64,000 nucleotides of DNA from a virus: positions 1 to 64,000 of IMG/VR virus record IMGVR_UViG_3300032562_000014, one strand, 5' to 3'. The notes beneath the pieces are model-generated. The model made no database searches. It had not been told where the DNA came from and was given only the letters and a program-made list of their open reading frames with translations. Positions within the stretch are counted from its first letter, which is position 1, and each line of letters starts with the position of its first letter. The translations under genes and the position numbers were made by a program. Of this stretch, positions 1 to 6,939 are shown piece by piece.

Positions 1-16
1 ATTCATAATTTTTATT

Positions 17-343
17 TTAACCCCATTGATCAGCCATCGCATGGGCTATACCAGGAAAGGTTTTACTGCGCTCGCGCGATCTGTCACCTAATTGCTTCCC
101 TTGTTTTGCCATCGCATACCATTTCGGCTGTCTTTTCATTTTACCAGTCTTAGAATCTATCCATTCAGCACTTTCTCCTTGATCCACATGCGTAACTACT
201 TTATTGAATAAATCAACCTTGTCGGCGTGAAATAATGGAGGCAAATTTTTTAACCATAAGCATGTTGTCTTTCTATGTTCATCTCCAAAATAATATGGCT
301 GAATAACTTGTGTAGGTTTAATTATTGAATTTATTGAACCCAC
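17..343 (-). CDS. C-terminal half of a cytosine-C5 methyltransferase-like protein (out of frame with its N-terminal half)
   Basis: Reads from a GTG at 343 to the stop at 17, but the open frame continues upstream through the repeat at 409-438 and encodes the expected family block ending ICLENPVG (the ENP matches the ENV-type motif VI of C5 methyltransferases). Downstream are QPYYFGDE, KTTCLWLKNLP and the terminal signature RSKTFPGIAHAMADQWG, all characteristic of a phage methyltransferase-like family. The 696-start half lies in a different frame. Removing one 5-bp unit, or adding two, would join the halves into one protein of roughly 225 residues. Taken alone this ORF is unlikely to start at 343. 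It is best read as the distal part of one switchable or broken gene. Confidence 0.72.
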   Translation of the reverse strand: MGSINSIIKPTQVIQPYYFGDEHRKTTCLWLKNLPPLFHADKVDLFNKVVTHVDQGESAEWIDSKTGKMKRQPKWYAMAKQGKQLGDRSRERSKTFPGIAHAMADQWG

Positions 344-366
344 AGGATTTTCAAGACATATCTTGT

Positions 367-696
367 TTATATTCTGATTAAGTAGCTTGATAAAAAATTT
401 CTCGGCATTTCTCTTCTCTTCTCTTCTCTTCTCTTCTCTCCGACCAGAGCGCCAGACTTTATCGGTGGTTGATCTTTAAGCCAACGGTTTGCTGTTACTG
501 TAAGGTAAGTACATGGTGGGTGACCTATCATCAAATCCCAACCCATATCTATGACCTCAAATACATCACGGCAATAATGCCACTCAGGATGTCCGCCACT
601 ACATTCCTGTAAATCGCATGAAAATGCTTCGTGCCCTTTCTTCCGAAAAGCAATAGTGACCGCCTGGCTTTCTTCACATGCTACTAATACTCTCAT
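367..696 (-). CDS. N-terminal half of a cytosine-C5 methyltransferase-like protein
   Basis: Begins MRVLVACEESQ, the SAM-binding start of this family, with the catalytic-type HPPCTYL motif at residues 59-65 (Pro-Cys as in C5-methyltransferase motif IV). It then enters an Arg/Glu/Lys stretch encoded by six GAGAA units and runs into an unrelated tail (PRNFLSSYLIRI) before stopping at 367. The tail does not look like the family; the correct continuation is in the next frame. It lies downstream of the helicase gene in the leftward replication block. It would modify phage or host DNA if restored. Function is inferred from motifs; the substrate base is not proven by sequence. Confidence 0.72.
   Translation of the reverse strand: MRVLVACEESQAVTIAFRKKGHEAFSCDLQECSGGHPEWHYCRDVFEVIDMGWDLMIGHPPCTYLTVTANRWLKDQPPIKSGALVGEKRREEKRREMPRNFLSSYLIRI
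409..438 (-). repeat. Pentanucleotide tandem repeat (GAGAA)6 inside the methyltransferase gene
   Basis: Six perfect copies of TTCTC on the plus strand (GAGAA on the coding strand) with an additional partial unit at the upstream edge. Start positions 696 and 343 differ by 353 bases, which is 2 modulo 3, so six units leave the two halves out of frame while five or eight units put them in frame. This is the geometry of a slipped-strand phase-variation tract. A fixed frameshift or an assembly error in the repeat is the alternative. Confidence 0.85.
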
Positions 697-750
697 CGTG
701 TGTTATTTTTTATCTTCTACTAAAGTCCTTACTACTCCTTCTATAGAAAC

Positions 751-2169
751 CTAAAATGGCAGGTCGTCTGCTTTTCTGTTTTCAAATCCGGCGTTTGGTT
801 TATCGTATCTTACCACTGGCGCAACATTCTGTGATTCAAAAGGGCTCGGCGCTTCTGAAAACTTCATTGTCGGACCATGGAACGCAAGTTTTATATCCAT
901 GGTAGCTCCATTTCTCCATTTACGGATTAGCAAATCCGCTTCATGTTCTGTAGAGTTTCCATCTTCATTTTCTTTTATTCCACTCACCCAGTCTCGGTGA
1001 AGGAACATTACTACGTCTGCATCCTGTTCAATACTACCGCTTTCTCGCAGGTGGTGGAGTTCTGGCTTTTTATTTCCTTTCTCCTCAGACTGCCGATTAA
1101 GCTGCGCGAGAATGATTACCGGTATTTTCATGTTCATGGCCAACAATTTTAGGCCCCGACATATTTTCGATACTTCCTGCTCCCGGTTGCGGTTGTTGAC
1201 ATTTTCCGGCTCAATAAGTTGCAGGTAGTCAATAATTAGCAGGTTAACACCATTTTTTATCCTCAAACGCTCTGCCTTGGCACGAATATCTGTAAGGCTC
1301 ACCTGAGCTGTATCAGAAAAGTATATTGGTAAGCCAGAAAGCATACCCATTGTATCGTAAACCCTATCTCGATCTGATTGCTCCTTATCCAGTAAATTAC
1401 GGTCTATACGGTAAAAGTCTATATTGCTTTCCGCTGCAACACTTCTCGCTAATATATCCTTATCCTCCATTTCAAGACTTATAATGCCTACAGTCTTCCC
1501 TTTAAAGGCAGCATGTGTGGCTATCCTACCCATAAAGGCCGACTTCCCCACAGAAGGACGAGCGCCGATAACAATTAAGTTAGTTTCTTTAAACCCGCCA
1601 TTCATATTATCAAGCGCACTTATTGATGTACTTACACCCATAATACCCTTTTCTTGCACTTCATCCATATGCTTACGAAGTTTCGTTGCAACTTTCGATA
1701 TATGAACCCAATCATCAGTAACCTTAACATCCATGATCTGCCGGAGTTGCTCTTCCATCTTCCCAGCCTCCTCAAAGGCATCACCGGTCAAATTACCTGA
1801 ATTTTTTAACTTAAACATGAGTCGATTTGCAGCCAACTCACGAAGGATCAGGCACCAGGTAACCAGATGAGCGGATGTAACCACACTGTTTTGAAGCATC
1901 ATCATCAGGTATTCAATTTTACTTTCCTCAATATGAGTAATGCCTTTGTCGAAAAAATGTCGCTGCACAACCAAGTAATCTATGCCGTAACCTTTTTCGT
2001 AAACCGCTTTGATCGCTTTGTAAACTTCCAGTGTCTTTGCCCCGTAAAAACACTCCTCTCTGAGTATGGAAATTACGAGCGAATACGAGGTCGGTTCCAT
2101 CAGGAAAACACCCAACACTTTTTCTTCTAATTCGATGTCGTAATCCACATTTGCTCTAAATATCGCCAT
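751..2169 (-). CDS. dnaB: Replicative DNA helicase, DnaB family
   Basis: 472 residues, the usual DnaB length. An N-terminal helical domain (about 10-150) is followed by a RecA-like ATPase: Walker A GARPSVGKS at 202-210, SLEME at 231-235, Walker B LLIIDYLQL at 310-318, the sensor-like LAQLNR at 354-359 and RESGSIEQDAD at 375-385. It unwinds the phage replication fork as a hexamer. It lies directly downstream of the initiator-like gene, which suggests that protein loads it. The protein ends in an acidic ADDLPF tail that looks like the C-terminal tip of SSB proteins, an unusual feature for a helicase. No phage primase is seen in this window. Confidence 0.95.
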   Translation of the reverse strand: MAIFRANVDYDIELEEKVLGVFLMEPTSYSLVISILREECFYGAKTLEVYKAIKAVYEKGYGIDYLVVQRHFFDKGITHIEESKIEYLMMMLQNSVVTSAHLVTWCLILRELAANRLMFKLKNSGNLTGDAFEEAGKMEEQLRQIMDVKVTDDWVHISKVATKLRKHMDEVQEKGIMGVSTSISALDNMNGGFKETNLIVIGARPSVGKSAFMGRIATHAAFKGKTVGIISLEMEDKDILARSVAAESNIDFYRIDRNLLDKEQSDRDRVYDTMGMLSGLPIYFSDTAQVSLTDIRAKAERLRIKNGVNLLIIDYLQLIEPENVNNRNREQEVSKICRGLKLLAMNMKIPVIILAQLNRQSEEKGNKKPELHHLRESGSIEQDADVVMFLHRDWVSGIKENEDGNSTEHEADLLIRKWRNGATMDIKLAFHGPTMKFSEAPSPFESQNVAPVVRYDKPNAGFENRKADDLPF

Positions 2170-2224
2170 GACGTTCTGTTTTTTTAGTTGATTTGCTTAA
2201 TTCCTGCGCCTATTCCTGCCATTT

Positions 2225-3340
2225 TTACCCCACCTGCGGTATCTTACCATTGCCAGCCTCTCTTTTTGCCAGTAATTCTTGTGCTGTTGGATACCCGGTT
2301 CCTGTTCCTTTTTTCTCTGGTTTTTTAGGATCATTCCCTTTGCTTTGGTAAAAATGCCTCCAACCTTTTGAAATTGAATTTTTAATAATTCCAATAGCTG
2401 CCGATTCTGAAAAATCTGAAAGTTTAACCAACTCCTCCAGTGACGCTTGCCGGGTAATCATCCCTTTGAATTTGAATTGATGTTGCTCAAATAAATATTT
2501 TTCCCAATTAATCCACACTGCATCAAATTCTGGAGTCCATTTCGGGATATATGTACTATTTTTTATAAAATTGGTAGTTTCTTGCTCGTTTGAGGTAGTT
2601 TCTTGCTCGTTTGAGGTAGTTTCTTGCTCGTTTGAGGTAGTTTCTTGCTCGTTTGAGGTAGTTTCTTGCTCGTTTGAGGTAGTTTCTTGCTCGTTTGAGG
2701 TAGTTTCTTGGGGAAGAAACCCGTTTTTATTTATATTATTAACACTATTTGTATTATTAGTATTACTCTTAGTATTACCCTTACTATTACTTAAACTATA
2801 TACTTTTTTATGTGTACTTTCTTGCTCGTTTGGCGTAGTTTCTTGCTCGTTTGGCGTAGTTTCTTGGGGAAGAAACCCCTGTTTCTTAGGAAGATTGCTT
2901 TTGCGAATGTGGATAACTTCGGAGTATAATTTTATATCATCTCTAATAATTGCCTTACTCCTATTAGAGTTTTTTTGAATAAAAAACCATCTTTCTTGTA
3001 TCCCGTGTGATGTTAAAACACCGCACTTATTAAATAATTCCATACTAAAGAAGCCTGATTGAAGTAAACAATCAACAATTTTCTTTAACACAATCATGGT
3101 TATGACACTTTCCATTTTAGCGGATTTTATCATAATTACTTTATCATTCCATTCAATAAAATAGCTTTCATTATAAATTTCTCTAAGCATTCTTATCGCG
3201 ATTGCCGGAACTGCAAATCGAAGCCACGGCTCTGTCCCCATAGGATCTATTAATTCCTGAGCAAGAATTATCTTATCGTCACCGTATATAGCAACATCAA
3301 CTTGGAAATAATCTAAATTCTCTTTTATTGGTCTGGCCAT
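2225..3340 (-). CDS. DnaD/DUF4373-like replication initiator with iteron-encoded linker
   Basis: 371 residues. The N-terminus (MARPIKENLDYFQVDV) matches the Lin1244/Lin1753 (DUF4373) type of winged-helix domain found in phage replication proteins, spanning about residues 1-130. A low-complexity linker (about 150-260) contains repeats of QETTPNE (two) and QETTSNE (six) separated by an Asn/Ser/Lys-rich stretch. A C-terminal domain (about 265-340, WTPEFDAVWINWEKYLF onward) resembles the helical DnaD/DnaC-binding region. It sits just upstream of dnaB in the same direction, which fits an initiator/loader role. The gene-internal repeats resemble the placement of the lambda origin in gene O. The role is inferred; the domain match is from sequence pattern. 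Confidence 0.72.
   Translation of the reverse strand: MARPIKENLDYFQVDVAIYGDDKIILAQELIDPMGTEPWLRFAVPAIAIRMLREIYNESYFIEWNDKVIMIKSAKMESVITMIVLKKIVDCLLQSGFFSMELFNKCGVLTSHGIQERWFFIQKNSNRSKAIIRDDIKLYSEVIHIRKSNLPKKQGFLPQETTPNEQETTPNEQESTHKKVYSLSNSKGNTKSNTNNTNSVNNINKNGFLPQETTSNEQETTSNEQETTSNEQETTSNEQETTSNEQETTSNEQETTNFIKNSTYIPKWTPEFDAVWINWEKYLFEQHQFKFKGMITRQASLEELVKLSDFSESAAIGIIKNSISKGWRHFYQSKGNDPKKPEKKGTGTGYPTAQELLAKREAGNGKIPQVG
2574..2710 (-). repeat. Tandem 21-bp repeats, six full copies plus a partial seventh
   Basis: Six identical 21-bp units (plus strand GTAGTTTCTTGCTCG followed by TTTGAG) run from 2574 to 2699, with an 11-bp partial copy at 2700-2710. They encode QETTSNE on the minus strand. 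The units are identical at the nucleotide level, including silent positions, so they are either recent duplications or conserved as DNA sites. Confidence 0.93.
2574..2876. other. Candidate replication origin: iterons, AT-rich tract and two hairpins
   Basis: From left to right: six 21-bp iterons (2574-2699); a hairpin with 7-bp arms GTTTCTT/AAGAAAC and a GGGG loop (2703-2720); an AT-rich stretch (2724-2813) dominated by TATTA runs; two more iterons differing in a few bases (2814-2834 and 2835-2855); and an identical hairpin (2859-2876). Iterons next to an easily melted tract inside an initiator gene is the layout of lambdoid origins. That this is the origin is an inference. Confidence 0.5.
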
Positions 3341-3342
3341 TA

Positions 3343-3807
3343 TTATTTAATTTTAGTAAAACCATGATCAATTAATGTAAATCCTCGAGAGCCTTTAAAC
3401 CAAATTCCATCGTATCTATAATCATATGTATAAAGATTTATTTCAGGAAAAATATCGGGCAAATAACCTATGCCAGTAGATGCATCAATATAAGATCCAA
3501 TCAGGGCTATGCTTACATTAATGACGTAGTTAGGTCGATATATAGATAGCCAATGTCTAATTCCCGCCATATACCTGGCTGCTTGCCAAAAAGCCAAAGG
3601 GTCTATTTTATCCTTTTTAAGTTCATAAACCCTAATATCGTAATATTCATGAGATATTTTACTTACCGTGACAATATCAAAACGCCCATAATTACCTAAT
3701 GTTATTTGTTTTATACGATGTCCAGTAATAAACAAACCTCTTTTCATTAACTCAGACATTGGGGTAGTCATAATAAGATGCTCTAAATCCTTCTCCAGTA
3801 GTTCCAT
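3343..3807 (-). CDS. PD-(D/E)XK-type nuclease-like protein
   Basis: 154 residues. The core GRFDIVTV at 41-48 (Asp44), followed by a strand carrying YELKKD at 61-66 (Glu62, Lys64), matches the D...ExK catalytic pattern of PD-(D/E)XK nucleases, and the helix DPLAFWQAARYMAGI is typical of the RecB/NucS-like branch. It is in the replication block, 2 bp upstream of the initiator gene. A structured hairpin lies 15 bases upstream of its ATG. Likely role is DNA processing during replication or recombination. An inactive restriction-like fold is possible. Family assignment is by motif only. Confidence 0.55.
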   Translation of the reverse strand: MELLEKDLEHLIMTTPMSELMKRGLFITGHRIKQITLGNYGRFDIVTVSKISHEYYDIRVYELKKDKIDPLAFWQAARYMAGIRHWLSIYRPNYVINVSIALIGSYIDASTGIGYLPDIFPEINLYTYDYRYDGIWFKGSRGFTLIDHGFTKIK

Positions 3808-3822
3808 AAAAAATTAAAGCAC

Positions 3823-3887
3823 CTTCCCTGCAGCCAGGCTTACCGAACAACCACCAGAGGTGAGAACTTCGCAAGCTGCAAGGGAAG
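3823..3887 (-). promoter_or_regulatory. Structured RNA leader upstream of the PD-(D/E)XK gene
   Basis: On the minus strand the transcript can fold into a long stacked hairpin. The outer stem is CTTCCCTTGCAGC against GCTGCAGGGAAG with one bulged base, the middle helices are CTT/AAG and CGAA/TTCG, and the apical hairpin is CACC-TCT-GGTG. A T-rich run follows and then the ATG at 3807. It lies in the 228-base gap (3808-4035) between the HNH gene and this gene and may act as a terminator, attenuator or protein-binding leader. The rest of the gap is AT-rich with nothing recognised. Confidence 0.5.
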
Positions 3888-4035
3888 ATGCGTATTTAAA
3901 AAGTGAATAGTAAAATTCCATAAAAGATAGTTGTTAGTAAGCATTTCAAAAGTAATAATCATTTTTGAATTGCCAATATTTTTGCTAAAATTTATTTATT
4001 AACACGTACTGGCACTTGTTTCAGCGCATTACAAC

Positions 4036-4554
4036 CTAAATTAACAACGCAATAGAAATAACGGCTGATTTTAACATAAATATATAAATTAATATAATTA
4101 ATTCGGTTAATTTTCCATTTCGTGGAATAGAAAGACCTAATTCTATCGCTTCTGCGCTGTTTTCTGTGACGTAATCGTGACAATTACGGCATATTGGCAG
4201 GAAAAATTCGGTCTGATTAAGTAATTTATTGGTTTTTCCCTTCTTGTGGTGTACTTCTGTAGCTTGTATTGTGCATCCCGGCAGGTTGGCTCCGCATTTT
4301 GGATGATCCAGCAGGTACTTTTTGCGCACAATGCTATAAATAGCCAGTTCTTTTCCTCTTTGTATGCTTACCTGGCTGATCTTTTTTTGTGGCTTCGGTG
4401 GATTTACTTTCTTTTTTATCGGTGTTGCTTTTTTGACCGGCGCGACTTTTGGTTTCGCCTGGGCCTTCTTTGCGCTGGCTGCACGAGCACACCAGTCACA
4501 ACCATCTTTATTGAATAGTTTACGATCAGGATGTTTAGGGCAGTAGCGGGGCAT
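4036..4554 (-). CDS. HNH endonuclease with N-terminal zinc-finger-like segment
   Basis: 172 residues from the ATG at 4554; a TTG 48 bases upstream is less likely because the promoter at 4573-4603 would start transcription downstream of it. Residues 1-25 contain a short Cys/His cluster (MPRYCPKHPD..CDWC), followed by a Lys/Pro-rich linker. The HNH core includes HPKCGANLPGC, TEVHHKKG and PICRNCHDYVTEN, with paired cysteines for zinc. The last 20 or so residues are strongly hydrophobic (LIILIYIFMLK), which is not usual for HNH proteins and could be a frameshifted or acquired tail. It is the first gene of the leftward operon and could be a homing-type or packaging-associated nicking nuclease. Confidence 0.8.
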   Translation of the reverse strand: MPRYCPKHPDRKLFNKDGCDWCARAASAKKAQAKPKVAPVKKATPIKKKVNPPKPQKKISQVSIQRGKELAIYSIVRKKYLLDHPKCGANLPGCTIQATEVHHKKGKTNKLLNQTEFFLPICRNCHDYVTENSAEAIELGLSIPRNGKLTELIILIYIFMLKSAVISIALLI

Positions 4555-4572
4555 TGTGTGCGTTTGAGGATG

Positions 4573-4603
4573 CAAAGTAAAAACTAATTCTCCAACAAAC
4601 AAA
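4573..4603 (-). promoter_or_regulatory. Leftward Bacteroidota-type promoter
   Basis: On the minus strand TTTG (4603-4600), 19 bases, then TTACTTTG (4580-4573), one mismatch from TAnnTTTG. The predicted start is about 12 bases before the HNH ATG at 4554. It is divergent from the promoter at 4629-4659. Confidence 0.65.
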
Positions 4604-4628
4604 ATATTTTTAAAAAATTTCTGAAATA

Positions 4629-4659
4629 TTTGTTTGGTAAATAAAAAGTGTTACCTTTG
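4629..4659 (+). promoter_or_regulatory. Rightward Bacteroidota-type promoter
   Basis: TTTG at 4629-4632, 19 bases, TACCTTTG at 4652-4659: a full match to the primary sigma factor pattern of Bacteroidota. The expected start near 4666 is about 12 bases before the ATG at 4678. It drives the rightward early block. Confidence 0.75.
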
Positions 4660-4677
4660 TGAAAAAATAAATAGCAA

Positions 4678-4878
4678 ATGGATCACGTAATTAATGTAAG
4701 TGCAGTAAGGGATAAAATGACCGACAGGCCAATAGGGCAGCGGCTTCACAACTTTTTCAATGGCGCGACAAAAATTCTTACCAGGGCGCAGATAGATGAA
4801 GTGGAGAAAGTTATCAAGGCGAGCCACGAAGAAGTGATGGGGCAAATAAGGGATGCAAAAAAAGTAGTAAAAAATTAA
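4678..4878 (+). CDS. Small hypothetical protein, first gene of the rightward block
   Basis: 66 residues, charged and largely helical by composition (MDHVINVSAVRDKM...), rich in Lys/Glu/Asp toward the C-terminus, no Cys and no membrane segment. It lies immediately behind a full-consensus promoter and 28 bp ahead of the ATPase gene, so it is probably a highly expressed early protein. No family recognised. Its small size, position and charge would suit an early regulator or host-takeover protein, but nothing in the sequence proves this. Confidence 0.6.
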   Translation: MDHVINVSAVRDKMTDRPIGQRLHNFFNGATKILTRAQIDEVEKVIKASHEEVMGQIRDAKKVVKN

Positions 4879-4906
4879 TTCACCAACATAAAAACAATCA
4901 TCCCTC

Positions 4907-6343
4907 ATGGACAACAACACAACACCGGAGATACAAGAAATAGTATCCCGCCCCAATGATCTCAAGCTGGTAAAAGTAGAGATAGACTCCTACGCCGGTA
5001 TTGATGCAACAGACAAAGCACTGGTGATCGTCTTCCCGGAGAACGAAAAAATAACAGAGCTCAGTGGCGACCAAGGCGTAGGTAAGACTTCGCTGATGAA
5101 CGGCCTCAAAGCGCTGCTGGGAGAGCCGGAGCCAGAAAATTCAATCAACCAGACGACAAAGAACAAATCAATGTCACTGGAGTTTGAGAAGGATGGCGAA
5201 CTATACAAGACACGCCTTACGAAGAGTGCATTCACGCTTACCAACATCAAAGAGAAAGATGGTAAGAAGATGACCTCCACTATCAACAAGCCAAAAGAAA
5301 TGCTTAGTTCATTGATAGGCCCGGTGGGAGTAAGCCCTTCCTTTGTGAAAGAAAAAAAATCAGGCGAGTCGCAACTGGAGTGGATAAAGTCCCTCGCGAA
5401 AAGTAACCCTGAATTATCCGCGCAGGAAAATGCGATCAAAGCTGCACACGCGCTGGACTATGCAAAACGCACTGATGTCAACCGCGATGTGAAAAACCTG
5501 AAACAGTCTATCCTCAACACAGGTTACTACTCATTCAGTGATGATGGAGAAACAGTACACACTCCCGCCGTAAATGAAGCACTGGTGAAGATAGCAGACG
5601 CGCCGGAGAACGAAGAAGTAATACAGGAAGAGTTTAAGGCCGCGCAGTTACAGTTTGCTGAAAAGAACAAAGCAATCTCCCGCCGCGAGCAGTTGGACTT
5701 TGAAATGAAGACTGCAAGAAATGAAGTGGAGCGCCTGAATAATGAGATCGCCAGGTTACAAGCACAGGTGCTATCGCAGAATAAAAAAATAGCCGATACA
5801 GATGATGCGATCATGCTGGCCGATGCGTACATCAAAGAGCGCGAGAATGCACCGCAAAGAATGGAGTCCGCGCAGCAAGCCTTCCAAAACTTCAACTCAG
5901 TAACACTACTTCGCAAAGGAGTATTTGATGCTGCAGAACTGGTGAAAACCTACAAGACAAAAGAAGAAGAGCAGAAAGCCCTCAATGCAAAACTTGATCA
6001 GTACGAAGCAGAACTTCGCGAGCTGGCCCAGCAGTTTACACCGGACATTGAAGGACTGGAAATAGAACTGGGCAACTCCATTGATAACAAGCGCCAGATG
6101 GGTGTGTACTACAAAGGAACCAACATAGCCTTCCTTTCAGAAAGTGAACTGTGGGACCTTTGCTTACAGGTGTGGAAGGTGTCCGGCATATTAGTAGTGT
6201 TCATTGAAAACTCTACCTCTCTGGGCAGTGATGCCATGGAAAGGATAAACTGGTTTGCAAAGAATGGAGGGACAGTGTTTCTCTCTACAGTACAACGTGG
6301 GTATAAAGAATTGAAGGTCACTTTCCTAAAAGAAAAACAGTAG
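4907..6343 (+). CDS. RecF/SMC-like ATPase with coiled coil
   Basis: 478 residues. Walker A GDQGVGKTS begins at residue 54 within a segment that resembles the RecF/Rad50-type ATP-binding head. A coiled coil covers about 238-312, with a second helical stretch at 345-380. A C-terminal head fragment contains a hydrophobic strand ILVVFIEN near 426-433 in the Walker B position (Glu-Asn rather than Asp-Glu) followed by GGTVFLSTV. Proteins of this plan act in DNA recombination or repair. The partner nuclease would be expected nearby and is not obvious here. It overlaps nothing and ends 1 bp before the methylase gene. Confidence 0.75.
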   Translation: MDNNTTPEIQEIVSRPNDLKLVKVEIDSYAGIDATDKALVIVFPENEKITELSGDQGVGKTSLMNGLKALLGEPEPENSINQTTKNKSMSLEFEKDGELYKTRLTKSAFTLTNIKEKDGKKMTSTINKPKEMLSSLIGPVGVSPSFVKEKKSGESQLEWIKSLAKSNPELSAQENAIKAAHALDYAKRTDVNRDVKNLKQSILNTGYYSFSDDGETVHTPAVNEALVKIADAPENEEVIQEEFKAAQLQFAEKNKAISRREQLDFEMKTARNEVERLNNEIARLQAQVLSQNKKIADTDDAIMLADAYIKERENAPQRMESAQQAFQNFNSVTLLRKGVFDAAELVKTYKTKEEEQKALNAKLDQYEAELRELAQQFTPDIEGLEIELGNSIDNKRQMGVYYKGTNIAFLSESELWDLCLQVWKVSGILVVFIENSTSLGSDAMERINWFAKNGGTVFLSTVQRGYKELKVTFLKEKQ

Positions 6344-6344
6344 T

Positions 6345-6929
6345 ATGAGTGCGTTATCTATAGTGGGCAGCAGTAGGTTAAATGGAGATAGGCAGAAGGA
6401 AGATTTTTATCCTACGCCTGGCTATGTCGTAGACGAATTGCTAAAGCGCGAAACTTTTACTGGACTTACACGCGAACCAGCTTGTGGAGATGGTGCCATA
6501 TCAAAAGTATTGCTTAGTCATGGCATGGAGGTAATTTCTACAGATATTGTAGATAGGGGATTTTCAGGTACTGGCATTATTGATTTCCTTTCTGAAAATA
6601 CTTTGTTTGAAAAAGCTAATGGTATGGTTTGCAATAACATTATTACAAACCCTCCATATTCTCTTGCTTTAGAATTTGTGCTGAAATCAAAAAAGGTAGC
6701 GCAAAAAAAGATAGCCATGTTTCTGAAAACGGTTTTTCTTGAAAGCGAAGGTCGCCGGGAAATGTTTGCAGATACTAAGTTCCCATTGAAAACTATATAC
6801 CAATTCAGCAAACGCGTTTCTTTATACAAAGATGGAGTGAAAATGAAAAACAGCGGCATGATTGCTTACGCATGGTTTGTGTGGGACAAAGAACACAAAG
6901 GCGAACCAACAATTAAATGGATACCATAA
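6345..6929 (+). CDS. N6-adenine DNA methyltransferase-like protein
   Basis: 194 residues. SAM-binding motif EPACGDGAISKVL starts at residue 44, an acidic STDIVD strand at 65-70, and the catalytic NPPY at 102-105, as in gamma-type amino methyltransferases. There is no separate target-recognition domain, so specificity is probably encoded in short loops. It lies 1 bp behind the ATPase gene and is co-transcribed with it. A non-specific or short-site phage methylase that protects DNA from host restriction is the likely role. It is the second methyltransferase in the window, and unlike the split one at the left end it is intact. Confidence 0.8.
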   Translation: MSALSIVGSSRLNGDRQKEDFYPTPGYVVDELLKRETFTGLTREPACGDGAISKVLLSHGMEVISTDIVDRGFSGTGIIDFLSENTLFEKANGMVCNNIITNPPYSLALEFVLKSKKVAQKKIAMFLKTVFLESEGRREMFADTKFPLKTIYQFSKRVSLYKDGVKMKNSGMIAYAWFVWDKEHKGEPTIKWIP

Positions 6930-6939
6930 AACAACAACT

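Noticed and set aside
2574-2855. The 21-bp repeats as a CRISPR array
   Set aside because: The units are directly adjacent with no unique spacers, lie within a coding sequence and have no cas genes nearby.
2571-2978. Plus-strand ORF of 135 residues made of EVVSCSF repeats
   Set aside because: It is the antisense of the 21-bp iterons inside the initiator gene; repeats keep both strands open. No start context and no family resemblance.
4246-4546. Two plus-strand ORFs opposite the HNH gene
   Set aside because: They are complementary shadows of a gene with good motifs and a consensus promoter; their products are hydrophobic nonsense with clustered Phe and Cys.
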